The notes below the pieces were generated by a model that saw only the letters and a list, made by a program, of their open reading frames with translations, made no database searches and was not told the DNA's origin. A DNA stretch of 37,186 nt from Candidatus Neomarinimicrobiota bacterium (GTDB lineage Bacteria > Fidelibacterota > JAANXI01), in assembly GCA_021734025.1 (NCBI GenBank), contig JAIPJS010000029.1, positions 1 to 37,186 of the forward strand, given 5' to 3'. Positions 25,670-33,688 of the stretch are shown here, piece by piece. Numbering within the stretch: the stretch's first letter is position 1; the number at the start of each line of letters is the position of its first letter. Both the position numbers and the translations under genes were made by a program.

Positions 25670-26764
25670 TTACTCCTCCTCAGCTCCCTTCCGGGCTCCC
25701 TTTCGCACCGGGATGAACCGATAGCCCACAATCCCCGGAAGCAGCACATTAATTCCAAACAACAACAGCGAGGCATTCAGAGTGATAGCACTTGAAACCC
25801 CAATGAGATTGAAAAACAGGATCCGGCTCCCCTCCTGGATCCCCAGATTGGCAAAGGTCAGTGGCAACGTTCTGGCCACCATTTGGGCGGCTCCAAATGC
25901 GAGAAATCCCCGAACAAACGGCGCCGGCCCAAATGTCCTGAGCAACAAATACATCTCTAAATAGACTATCAGTTTAATCGCGAGGGACATGAGGAGCAGG
26001 GCTCCCACTTGCACGGGATTCAGATCGGTCAGCTGCCGGGTCAGCGGCTCCAGCGCCTGCCGGATTTTCCCCGGGAAAATCCGGGATACTCGTTTAAGAA
26101 GTTTAGCAAAAATTGCCGGATCATAAACAAAAACCAGTATCAGAGCCAGGATTACTCCCATCAACACATAAAAAATAACCCGGGTAGCTCCGGAAATTGG
26201 GAGTAATTCCAGGCCAAGGACCAACAGAGTGATCGCCCCAATCACATAGGCTATCAGATGACCGAATCCCTTATCGATTATGCTAGCGCTGTTGACGTTC
26301 CAAAAATCCTCGTGCGGAAAAAAAATGCCCATAACCAATTCCCCGATGCGGCCGGGAGTAATTAATCCCAGAGTAATACTTCCGAACAGTGACCGCCAAA
26401 CTTGCCGGGAGGAAGCCTGCACCCGTCCGACTTCCCGAAGCGTGTATCCCCATCTGTGTTTCATAAGCGATAATCGAAGTGCCAGAAGAGGCAATACCGC
26501 CAGGAAGAATCGGAAATCCATATCCGACAGCCGGATGATCTGGTCCCGTTGGCGCCAGACAAATGCGGCGATGACGACCACCAGTAGAATTCCGGCCACC
26601 AGCCGAATCCACCACATGAGTCCGGGGCGCTTCTCCAAGGGGGTAACCCCTCCATCAGTATTCGGCTTATTCCTCTCAGGAGTTCTTTCGTCGGCGTCAT
26701 AATCTGATAGGGATTGGTGTAAATCTTCTCTGTCTTCCGGTGAGGATTGTCTGAGAAATTCCAT
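25670..26764 (-). CDS. Lysylphosphatidylglycerol synthase/flippase-like membrane protein (UPF0104)
   Basis: 364 residues: a charged cytoplasmic N-terminus (about 1-45) and eight or so membrane helices of the UPF0104 family. The family pattern is visible in RWGYTLREVGRVQASSRQVWRSLFGSITLGLITPGRIGEL and later FGAAQMVARTLPLTFANLGIQEGSRILFFNLIGVSSA. The family includes the flippase domain of MprF and proteins that move or modify lipid-linked sugars. The gene starts 6 bases after the sulfotransferase gene, with no clear Shine-Dalgarno sequence, so translational coupling is likely. A role in moving a sulfated lipid or glycan is inference from this pair. Confidence 0.85.
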   Translation of the reverse strand: MEFLRQSSPEDREDLHQSLSDYDADERTPERNKPNTDGGVTPLEKRPGLMWWIRLVAGILLVVVIAAFVWRQRDQIIRLSDMDFRFFLAVLPLLALRLSLMKHRWGYTLREVGRVQASSRQVWRSLFGSITLGLITPGRIGELVMGIFFPHEDFWNVNSASIIDKGFGHLIAYVIGAITLLVLGLELLPISGATRVIFYVLMGVILALILVFVYDPAIFAKLLKRVSRIFPGKIRQALEPLTRQLTDLNPVQVGALLLMSLAIKLIVYLEMYLLLRTFGPAPFVRGFLAFGAAQMVARTLPLTFANLGIQEGSRILFFNLIGVSSAITLNASLLLFGINVLLPGIVGYRFIPVRKGARKGAEEE

Positions 26765-26770
26765 GGAATA

Positions 26771-27424
26771 TTACTTTGTTGATGAGCGCCGGGATGATAA
26801 CCATCTCCCGATCGGGACTATCTTAGATATTGCCTTAAACAGCATATTCTTCAGCCGGGAACTCCATCCAAGCACTGTTGTCCCCTTGTGGCGGTGAGGA
26901 ATTCTCTGGTTTGGAATCTCCGTCTCTAAAAAAGGACAGAGCGTCTCCCAATTAAAATTTTCATGAAGGTCCAGAACAAGAAGATCTCCCGGCCGGTCCT
27001 GAAAATAATTTTGAACCTCCTCCCTGTGCCGACGCCAGGTTTCAGCAAAGACTTCCCGGTCAAACATTTTACGCCCGTAAATGGCTTCATGAATCTGATG
27101 AATCTCCGGAAATTTCTCCCGCTGATACGTCGAGTATCCTTGGGTAAAAAGCCATTCCACACTTCCAAGCCAGTCTTCCAAAGGTCGCACAGTGAGTATG
27201 AACTTACTGCCAGGATATGCACGATCCAGCTCCTGATACAGGAGTGGCACCGGATTATCGGTGAAGGCATCGTATTGGTTCAGCAATTCACTGTCCAGCC
27301 CGTGTATAAGTTCATAGGGCCCGTGGATGGCACGATAGCCCAGGATCTGGAGTGCCCGGTCCAGGGATGTAGTGCCGGTCCGCTGGAGTCCGACGCCGAA
27401 TATTTTATGTGAAGTACCTGGCAT
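26771..27424 (-). CDS. Sulfotransferase family protein
   Basis: 217 residues. The N-terminal IFGVGLQRTGTTSLDRALQ (about 8-26) is the PAPS-binding loop of Sulfotransfer_4-type enzymes, and SKFILTVRPLEDWLGSVEWL holds the 3'-phosphate-binding Arg and Ser. Such enzymes move sulfate from PAPS to a hydroxyl on a lipid, sugar or peptide. The gene is followed at 6 bases by the UPF0104 gene. No signal peptide is present, in line with a cytosolic PAPS user. Fold and cofactor are confident; the acceptor is unknown. Confidence 0.85.
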   Translation of the reverse strand: MPGTSHKIFGVGLQRTGTTSLDRALQILGYRAIHGPYELIHGLDSELLNQYDAFTDNPVPLLYQELDRAYPGSKFILTVRPLEDWLGSVEWLFTQGYSTYQREKFPEIHQIHEAIYGRKMFDREVFAETWRRHREEVQNYFQDRPGDLLVLDLHENFNWETLCPFLETEIPNQRIPHRHKGTTVLGWSSRLKNMLFKAISKIVPIGRWLSSRRSSTK

Positions 27425-27586
27425 AATTCTATCTACCGCTTCCGGACGTTACCCAAAAGATAGTCAGGTAATATAGGGATGGTGAAATTGAGAAAACAGT
27501 TGTGAACAGACAGACTCCCACCCCGCACAGAAGAGCCCTGCAACACGACTCTGCCGGTATCGGGAATTCTTCAGCGCTTTCCTCAA

Positions 27587-28978
27587 TTATATACTATCAA
27601 GAACCAACACCCAATCGTTTCCCGGCTGTTTTTCTTCCGGAGGATTAAATTCCTGTTCACCGGCGTTTTCGTACTCGCCGAGTTCACTGATTTCTCCATT
27701 CCTGGGATCGTACCACGAGGCCTTCACCCGATCACCGGCAATTTTCCCCATATTCACTGTAAAATTCCGCCCGGTGTAGGTATACAGGAAAGCATAATCC
27801 TTTCCACGGGTGGCGATAACGTAATCATATTTCTCCCCATTTTGGCCTGCGACCAAAGACTGATCCGGCACCCGCTCCGGATACGGACGCGACAGCATCA
27901 GGTTTTTCAGATGCTGCATCTGAGCTGCACCGGTATCATCGATGGCTTCGCACCAATATTCCCGGGCGCCGTAGGCCGGCTCCTCGTCGGACGGCATGTA
28001 CATCTGCATTACGGCGCTGTGTCCGTAGGTATGTCCCGCCGCACCGGCGAATACGCCCCAGTGTGCGTAGCGCCGCGCATCTGCGGCGTCCCAGTATGGC
28101 TGGGTCGTGTTGTGCAATCCTTCAGGAATTCCCTCGTACGACGGTTCACCATCGACAGTGGGCTTCACCGGGCGCTTCCGGTAATCGGTGCGTACATAGC
28201 GCCAGCTGTCCTCGCCGTAGCCCAGTGCTGTGTCGTCCTGGTCGTATCTGCGGTGTCCGGACTGAAACATATTAAAGTCCAGCCAGGTTGAGTCGTGAAA
28301 CCACATGGAGGACTGCGTTCTTCCATACGGATGAAATGTCACCAGATGATTGGGATCATGGTCGTGCAGGGTCTTTCCAATGATATTCCAAATCTCGGTG
28401 TTCTCATCCCCACGCGTATCGCCGCCGTTCAGCCAGATAATATTGGGGTTATCCTTGTATCGGTTTGCCAGGAAACGTGCATAATCTCTGGCCTCATCTT
28501 TGGCAACATGGCCGGCGCGGACGTTGGAACCCCAGACGAGCACCATTCCCACGTGGATATCTCTTCTGGCCGCTTCTTTCACCACAAAATCCACGTGATC
28601 CCAGTAGTCGTATTCCGCCGGATCATCCGGATCGTTTCCTTCAGTAACACGTGGTCTGGCCACATTATTATCGATTAACGCTGAATCACCATAAGCGTTT
28701 ATAGCATCGGACACGCTATGAAGCACCATCACCTGAATAACGTTGAACCCGTTCTCCTGTCTGTTATCCAGGTACCGGATTATTTCGTCCCGGTCGAGCT
28801 TTTTAAACAGCAGCCAGCCGGTATCGCCCAACCAGAAAAACGGTTCGCCGTCCTCCTGGATAAAAAACCGGCCGTTTTCGGAGATCTGTATTCGGGATAT
28901 CTCAGATCCCGGATCGGAGTTTACACATGCGTTCAGCAGTACCGGTAACGTAAATAATACAAGAATACTACGTTTCAT
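27587..28978 (-). CDS. GH140-like (DUF4038) glycosidase lipoprotein, apiosidase type
   Basis: 463 residues: lipoprotein signal (lipobox LNAC, Cys18), DUF4038 (beta/alpha)8 barrel (about 30-370) and a C-terminal collagen-binding-like beta domain (about 375-463). The barrel opens with FIQEDGEPFFWLGDTGWLLF and holds NIIWLNGGDTRGD (Asp187) and PTVDGEPSYEG (Glu278). These match the two catalytic carboxylates reported for the Bacteroides apiosidase BT1012 of family GH140, which acts on side chains of rhamnogalacturonan II. Apiosidase activity is therefore plausible, but DUF4038 members vary in specificity. It adds another pectin-related enzyme, 10 kb from the PL11/GH51 region. Confidence 0.82.
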   Translation of the reverse strand: MKRSILVLFTLPVLLNACVNSDPGSEISRIQISENGRFFIQEDGEPFFWLGDTGWLLFKKLDRDEIIRYLDNRQENGFNVIQVMVLHSVSDAINAYGDSALIDNNVARPRVTEGNDPDDPAEYDYWDHVDFVVKEAARRDIHVGMVLVWGSNVRAGHVAKDEARDYARFLANRYKDNPNIIWLNGGDTRGDENTEIWNIIGKTLHDHDPNHLVTFHPYGRTQSSMWFHDSTWLDFNMFQSGHRRYDQDDTALGYGEDSWRYVRTDYRKRPVKPTVDGEPSYEGIPEGLHNTTQPYWDAADARRYAHWGVFAGAAGHTYGHSAVMQMYMPSDEEPAYGAREYWCEAIDDTGAAQMQHLKNLMLSRPYPERVPDQSLVAGQNGEKYDYVIATRGKDYAFLYTYTGRNFTVNMGKIAGDRVKASWYDPRNGEISELGEYENAGEQEFNPPEEKQPGNDWVLVLDSI

Positions 28979-29228
28979 ACTTTTGAAATCCTTCCCCTCA
29001 TTCGTTACAAAAATAATTGATCAATATCGCCAGCCGACCTCTCCGAAATACTCAAAATGCATTATCTTCCAACCCTTGAACCGGGTTGCGGAGTGGATGA
29101 TGTAATCATTTTTCGTGGGTTTGCACCAGCTGTTTGTAAAGAGTGAGCCTTTAGCCTGAATTATTCAGGTTATGTAAGTATGTCGGATAAAAATATTTAT
29201 AAGGAAGAACAATACTCTGCCGATAATA

Positions 29229-30248
29229 TCATTCTTCCCACGCCTTGATTTGATTCCGCCCCGCCTCTTTTGCTTCGTACAGTTTCTTATCCGCCCGGCG
29301 CACCAGTTCATCCGTGTCGAGAAGGTTCTCATTATCGGTTGCGGCGATCCCGCCACTGAATGTGATGGAGAGAGGGGTATCATTTCCCGGGAATGGATGG
29401 TGCTCACACTTTTTCCGGAGTCGCTCAGAGAAAACTTTGGCGCCTTCTACCCCGGTATCCGGCATGATGATGACAAACTCTTCGCCGCCGTATCGGCAGA
29501 TGATATCGATATCCTGGCGGGCGGTATCCTGGAACAAGTTGGCGAGCTCCCGTAGAACTTCGTCTCCCTTTTGGTGTCCGTGGGTATCGTTTACCTGTTT
29601 AAAGTGATCGATGTCGGTGATCAATATTGCAACTTTCCCCGCTTGCCGCGTGAGCCGGGAGACTTCCTCCCGGAGACGGATATCAAAATACCGGCGGACG
29701 TACAGACCGGTGAGGCCATCTATGGTAGCCAGGTTAAACAGACGGGCGTTTTCTGTTGCGACCGCGATGATTGTCGATAAAACCCGCAGCGGCGAGGTAA
29801 TCGCCATCAGTTCTTCGGGAACTTCCGGGAGCGCCAGGGTGATAATGCCGACGTGTTGGTTGTGTGCACCCACGAGAGGCAGGCACAGGCAGGACATTTC
29901 CGTATCCTCCGTATCCGAGGGATACGGGAATTTTCTGGCTGGATCCAGTGGGAATTTGAAGATCTGACTTTTTTCACTGATCTTCTCTAACAGGGTATTT
30001 TGCGTCTTCACCTTTTCGTCGGGATATTCAATCTCCCCGTCCCGATACAGTCCGATCAATGTATACCGGTCCTCCTCTTCCTTGATACTAAACATCCCGA
30101 TATATGTGGAACTGCTGAAGTCCGCGACGGTATCGAGGGATTTCATCACCAGGCGTTCCATATCCAGTTCGGAGGATATTTGCCGCGCCGCATAATTCAA
30201 CGTCTGAATCTGGATTTCGGGATTCATTGATGCAATGGAGTAAGGCAT
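29229..30248 (-). CDS. GAF-GGDEF diguanylate cyclase
   Basis: 339 residues, soluble. A GAF-like sensory domain (about 15-170, ending in the LSTIIAVATENARL linker helix) is followed by a GGDEF domain (about 175-335): DGLTGLYVRRYFD, ILITDIDHFKQVNDTHGHQKGDEVL and the active-site signature GGEEF (254-258). It should make cyclic di-GMP from two GTP. The inhibitory I-site RxxD normally placed five residues before the signature reads QDID, with the Arg one residue too early, so product inhibition may be weak. A short hairpin CCTGAA/TTCAGG (29155-29169) follows the gene. Confidence 0.93.
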   Translation of the reverse strand: MPYSIASMNPEIQIQTLNYAARQISSELDMERLVMKSLDTVADFSSSTYIGMFSIKEEEDRYTLIGLYRDGEIEYPDEKVKTQNTLLEKISEKSQIFKFPLDPARKFPYPSDTEDTEMSCLCLPLVGAHNQHVGIITLALPEVPEELMAITSPLRVLSTIIAVATENARLFNLATIDGLTGLYVRRYFDIRLREEVSRLTRQAGKVAILITDIDHFKQVNDTHGHQKGDEVLRELANLFQDTARQDIDIICRYGGEEFVIIMPDTGVEGAKVFSERLRKKCEHHPFPGNDTPLSITFSGGIAATDNENLLDTDELVRRADKKLYEAKEAGRNQIKAWEE

Positions 30249-30664
30249 GGTATGCCCCGATAATGATGAATTTTGGGTTTTAGTTTCAATATAGGTTATG
30301 AAATTGGAACAGCCTGTGCCACCATCTTTTTGAGGGAGTAGGAATACGAATGGTTGTATAAACCCATGTTTGCAGTCTAATAGTAATAGAAAAATTTTCC
30401 TTCAAGTCACACCCCAGCTGTAAACAGACTACTCTCTCTATCCTGATACGTCTCATACACATAATAAATGTGATATTGATAACAAGGAATCCAAGCATTG
30501 GAATGTATAAATGTTGTTGGTTCTATTCTATTTTGATTGCCGCTCCGGACGGGTCAAGCTCATAAGGATTCTATGGGAATTTAGGTGTAGCTGAAGTTTT
30601 GCATTTTGCCCATCCTTCCCAAATTCTATTTAGATTTTGGGGGATATAGTTCTTCAGATGTTGA
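30249..30664. other. Intergenic region without recognised content
   Basis: About 415 bases between the diguanylate cyclase start and the transposase remnant. It is AT-rich and should hold the promoter of the cyclase gene, but no convincing -35/-10 pair, repeat or RNA was found. The short open frames here are not supported by ribosome-binding sites or known motifs. Confidence 0.5.
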
Positions 30665-30943
30665 ATACAAAGTCATGGGTTTATGCAGGTCTGTCTTGAG
30701 GCCGAGATCTCGCAGCGGTTTACGCAAGTGGGGCGCCCCCAGACCAATGGCAAGGCCGAGCGCGTGCTCCGGACACTCATGGAAGGCTGGCATGGTCAGA
30801 CGCACTTCAATTCGTCTGCGCATCGGAAACAGGAACGGCGCCGGTGGGTGAACTGGTATAATTTGGTTAAGCCGCATAAAGGGATCGAGGGCAAGACGCC
30901 AATGGAGCAATTAATTGCCTATTTTTATCCAGAAGCTCTGTAA
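30665..30943 (+). pseudogene. C-terminal remnant of an IS481-type transposase
   Basis: About 90 codons after an in-frame TGA at 30662 match the end of an IS481-type DDE integrase core: FTQVGRPQTNGKAERVLRTLMEGW, which holds the third catalytic residue (Glu of GKAE), then WVNWYNLVKPHKGIEGKTPMEQL. The helix-turn-helix region and the first two catalytic Asp are missing, so the element is dead. No clear terminal repeats could be found around it. Confidence 0.8.
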
Positions 30944-31126
30944 ACTACGCGGATAAATCTAACAACTCAAACTTACGAGGATACCGACAAAGGATATCCA
31001 GAAAATGAATCCTCTATTGTACATAGCAGTCATTGGGATCTATTCCAAAATTCCAGTGGCTTTTTCATTTTCTAATTTTGGACTTCTCGAAAAGACTGCG
31101 TTATCAAATGTTCTCATGGGGTGGAA

Positions 31127-31156
31127 GCACCCCGGCCATATCAGAGACCGGGGTGC
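31127..31156 (-). terminator. Hairpin after the HtrA gene, possible terminator
   Basis: GCACCCCGG (31127-31135) and CCGGGGTGC (31148-31156) form a perfect 9-bp stem with a 12-nt loop, 15 bases past the stop codon at 31172. The T-run expected of an intrinsic terminator is absent on the minus strand, so termination is uncertain. The stem sequence resembles the hairpins of the intergenic repeats. Confidence 0.4.
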
Positions 31157-31171
31157 AAGAGATGGTTTACC

Positions 31172-32677
31172 CTACTCCTGGGTAGGGATCGTTAATCCGA
31201 CGAAGAATAGATTGTCTCCCCGCATGAGGCGCAGGATGATGGAATCCCCCGGATCATATTCACGTAAGGCTTGTTTGAAATCTGCTACGGTTTTTACCGG
31301 ATGTTGCCGGCCGACATGGGTAACAATATCGCCCTGGCGGATATTCTTTTCCGCAGCCTGAGATCCGCGCTGGACTTCAGCGACCAAAACGCCCGTCTGA
31401 ACCGGCAGGTCGAACTTGTCGGCAAGTTCTGGCGTCACATTCCGGAGTGTCATTCCGAAGTTTTTCGCTGCCTGTGCCGAGGCCTGTTGCTGTTCCATAT
31501 CCTCAGGTACTTCGTCAATCGTCACAGCCAGTGTCTTTTTCTCTCCATCCCGGATCACCGTCAATTTATGTTGTTCTCCGGGGTCCATCTGAGTAATTCG
31601 GCTCTGCAGATTCCCCGGATTTTGAATCGGGTCCCCGTCAACGGCTGTGATCAGGTCTTTCACCTTCAATCCGGCTTCTGCAGCGGGACTTCCTTCAGCA
31701 ACTTTATTTACCATCGCTCCATGTGGACGGTCCAATCCCATGGCCTTTGCAATTTCGTTATCAACCGGTTGCATATATACGCCAAGATATCCCCGGACTA
31801 CTTTCCCGTGCTGGATCAGGTCATTCATAACATCGGTTGCCATGTTAATCGGAACGGCAAACCCGATGCCCTGATTCCCGCCACTCCGGGACGCGATCGC
31901 CGTGTTGATTCCGACGAGTTGGCCGTAGAGATTGACCAGTGCACCACCGGAATTCCCGGGATTGATGGCCGCATCCGTTTGGATAAAGTTCTGAATGAGA
32001 TCGCCTGCTTGTCTCCGGCTAAAGACGTCAGTCCGGCCTTTGGCCGAGACGATGCCCGCCGTCACCGAATGCTGCAGATTCTCGTCAAAGGGGTTGCCAA
32101 GAGCCAGCACCCATTCGCCGACCCGTAATTCCGAGGAATCTCCGATTTCGATAGCATCCAACCCCTCAGCATCAATCTTGATCACCGCAATATCCGTACG
32201 GGAATCGGTCAGGACTTCTTCGGCCTGATATTCTTTACCGTTATTGAGTTTGACAGTGATTTCTTCCCCCCGGGCCACCACGTGATTATTGGTGAGAATG
32301 TACCCGTTCTCTTTCACGATAACCCCGGAGCCAAGTACCGTATTACGCATGTCCCGTTGCTCAAAGAAATCATCAAAAAACTGCCGCATTGGGGCCGGCA
32401 TCTGCGGCTGTTTTATAACGCGTTTCGTCTTAATTGTGACTACGGAGGGCGTCACTCGATCCGCAATATTGACGAACGTATTATTTAATGCCGCAATCGG
32501 ACTGTCAGCCGACTTACCTGTTACGTCCGGTTTGGGGGCGTTGGCGACAGGTGTATATTCTTCAGCGGCCAGACTAATCTCTGGCCACTGCACATTGGAA
32601 AACAAGAGACCGGCGATCAGGAATCCGCCAATAAGCAAAGTCATATCATACGCGATCCTGAGCAATCGCTTCTTCAT
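31172..32677 (-). CDS. HtrA/Do-type periplasmic serine protease
   Basis: 501 residues: N-terminal membrane anchor or signal (about 11-30), trypsin-like domain (about 60-280) and two PDZ domains (about 285-375 and 400-495). The catalytic triad is His132 (TNNHVV), Asp162 (SRTDIAVIKI) and Ser243 (INPGNSGGALVN). Proteases of this family degrade or refold damaged envelope proteins under stress. GAGGAGG lies 5 bases before the ATG. It is monocistronic. I leave the symbol open because degP, degQ and htrA forms cannot be told apart here. Confidence 0.94.
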   Translation of the reverse strand: MKKRLLRIAYDMTLLIGGFLIAGLLFSNVQWPEISLAAEEYTPVANAPKPDVTGKSADSPIAALNNTFVNIADRVTPSVVTIKTKRVIKQPQMPAPMRQFFDDFFEQRDMRNTVLGSGVIVKENGYILTNNHVVARGEEITVKLNNGKEYQAEEVLTDSRTDIAVIKIDAEGLDAIEIGDSSELRVGEWVLALGNPFDENLQHSVTAGIVSAKGRTDVFSRRQAGDLIQNFIQTDAAINPGNSGGALVNLYGQLVGINTAIASRSGGNQGIGFAVPINMATDVMNDLIQHGKVVRGYLGVYMQPVDNEIAKAMGLDRPHGAMVNKVAEGSPAAEAGLKVKDLITAVDGDPIQNPGNLQSRITQMDPGEQHKLTVIRDGEKKTLAVTIDEVPEDMEQQQASAQAAKNFGMTLRNVTPELADKFDLPVQTGVLVAEVQRGSQAAEKNIRQGDIVTHVGRQHPVKTVADFKQALREYDPGDSIILRLMRGDNLFFVGLTIPTQE

Positions 32678-33688
32678 AAATCCTCCTCTACCGTTTCAAT
32701 TTTTTCATTGCTCCCGAAAATGTTATGATTTTTTATTCCATAATTGAAAAAAGCTTAAAAACTCCTTCGGGGAATTCCAAACAGAGGCCTTGGCTGGCTT
32801 TTTCCATGGGAAAAACATATAGGTTGTCAACCAGTCGAAGGATGATGAACATGAGGGCAACACTCGGGAGAACCATCCGGTATGGCTAACTTAAAAATCT
32901 TCCGATTGTCTTGTGGATAAAGTGATAAAAATTCTCTTTAATTATCCTTCCTATCGTATGGATAATACACTCATCTAGGAATATATGCGCCGACGATTGG
33001 GAAATCGAACTTTCCGAAGATCGTTACGACCATGATGGAGCATGAACACACAGAAACAATGACTGCCACAAATGCCCCTCCTGTCACTACCGCCATGTGG
33101 AAATGACATTGGTTCAGTCTGTGCTAAATAAGGTGAGTCTAAGCCAGTAGATCGCGGCTGCTCCGATATGGTCAAATGTCAAAATATGGAATCAAATAGG
33201 TGGAGAAGAAAACCTGACTCATGCAGCCGAATGATACGAGGTAGAAAAAGTATAATTAGGGGGTTGAGCATTTCCCCCAAGGTAATTGCAAAGTTAATAA
33301 TCTCTATTTTCTTTAGTGCAGCATGATAATTTCGATGACAATATGGCATCAATATTTAAGAGCATATCTTCAGAAAGACTGATGTATGTTTAACGTAAAA
33401 ACCTCAAAGCCCATAACCATAGGGGTTACAGGCTTTTAGAGTGTCCCCGGGGGACCTTTAGATCACACTTAAAGTACGCAAACAGGCCGTATCTATTCCC
33501 TGGTGGAGCAGCAGTCAATCAGGTCGGTGATGTAATCTGGATAGCTATTGGTCTGTGCACATACGGCGAGAGTTCAACTCCACCTGATATCTTTGCATCG
33601 ATCTTTGCCATTGTACCGCAAGATAGCTAATTTCATTTTGAATCCGGAAGAAACAAATTGCAGAATTCATAGAGTGGAGGGGGCTGCC
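32678..33688. other. 1-kb intergenic region between divergent genes
   Basis: Divides the minus-strand protease gene from the plus-strand regulator gene. It contains a perfect palindrome GGTTGTCAACC (32822-32832), an inverted repeat ATTATCC/GGATAAT (32941-32947 / 32960-32966), GGGGG/CCCCC near 33257-33280 and the hairpin pair at 33406-33455. No gene with a ribosome-binding site and known motifs was found. A 24-codon frame near 33033 and others are probably chance. Confidence 0.45.
33406..33455. repeat. Two adjacent hairpins, possible bidirectional terminator
   Basis: AAAGCC-CA-TAACC (33406-33418) pairs with GGTTA-CA-GGCTTT (33424-33436) to give an 11-bp stem with a symmetric internal CA/CA loop, followed on the plus strand by a T and on the minus strand by GAGGTTTTT. 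Directly after it GTCCCC/GGGGAC (33443-33455) forms a 6-bp hairpin with a single G between the arms. No gene ends next to it, so what it terminates is unclear. Confidence 0.45.

Noticed and set aside
30606-30910. Overlapping open frames on both strands around the transposase remnant
   Set aside because: They lie in other frames over the IS481 remnant and have no recognisable motifs; the conserved integrase residues are only in the frame 30665-30943.
33033-33107. 24-codon frame MMEHEHTETMTATNAPP on the plus strand
   Set aside because: His/Glu-rich and suggestive of metal binding, but there is no Shine-Dalgarno sequence and no conserved neighbour to support it.
33440-33470. tRNA 3'-end remnant or attachment site at GTCCCCGGGGGAC
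   Set aside because: The palindrome recalls the acceptor/T-arm end of a tRNA gene, but no T-loop consensus, anticodon arm or nearby integrase is present.
33548-33688. Longer N-terminus for the DUF4242-AraC fusion (start at 33548)
   Set aside because: The extra 47 residues have no ribosome-binding site and no family match, while the ATG at 33689 follows GGAGGGGG and opens DUF4242 exactly.
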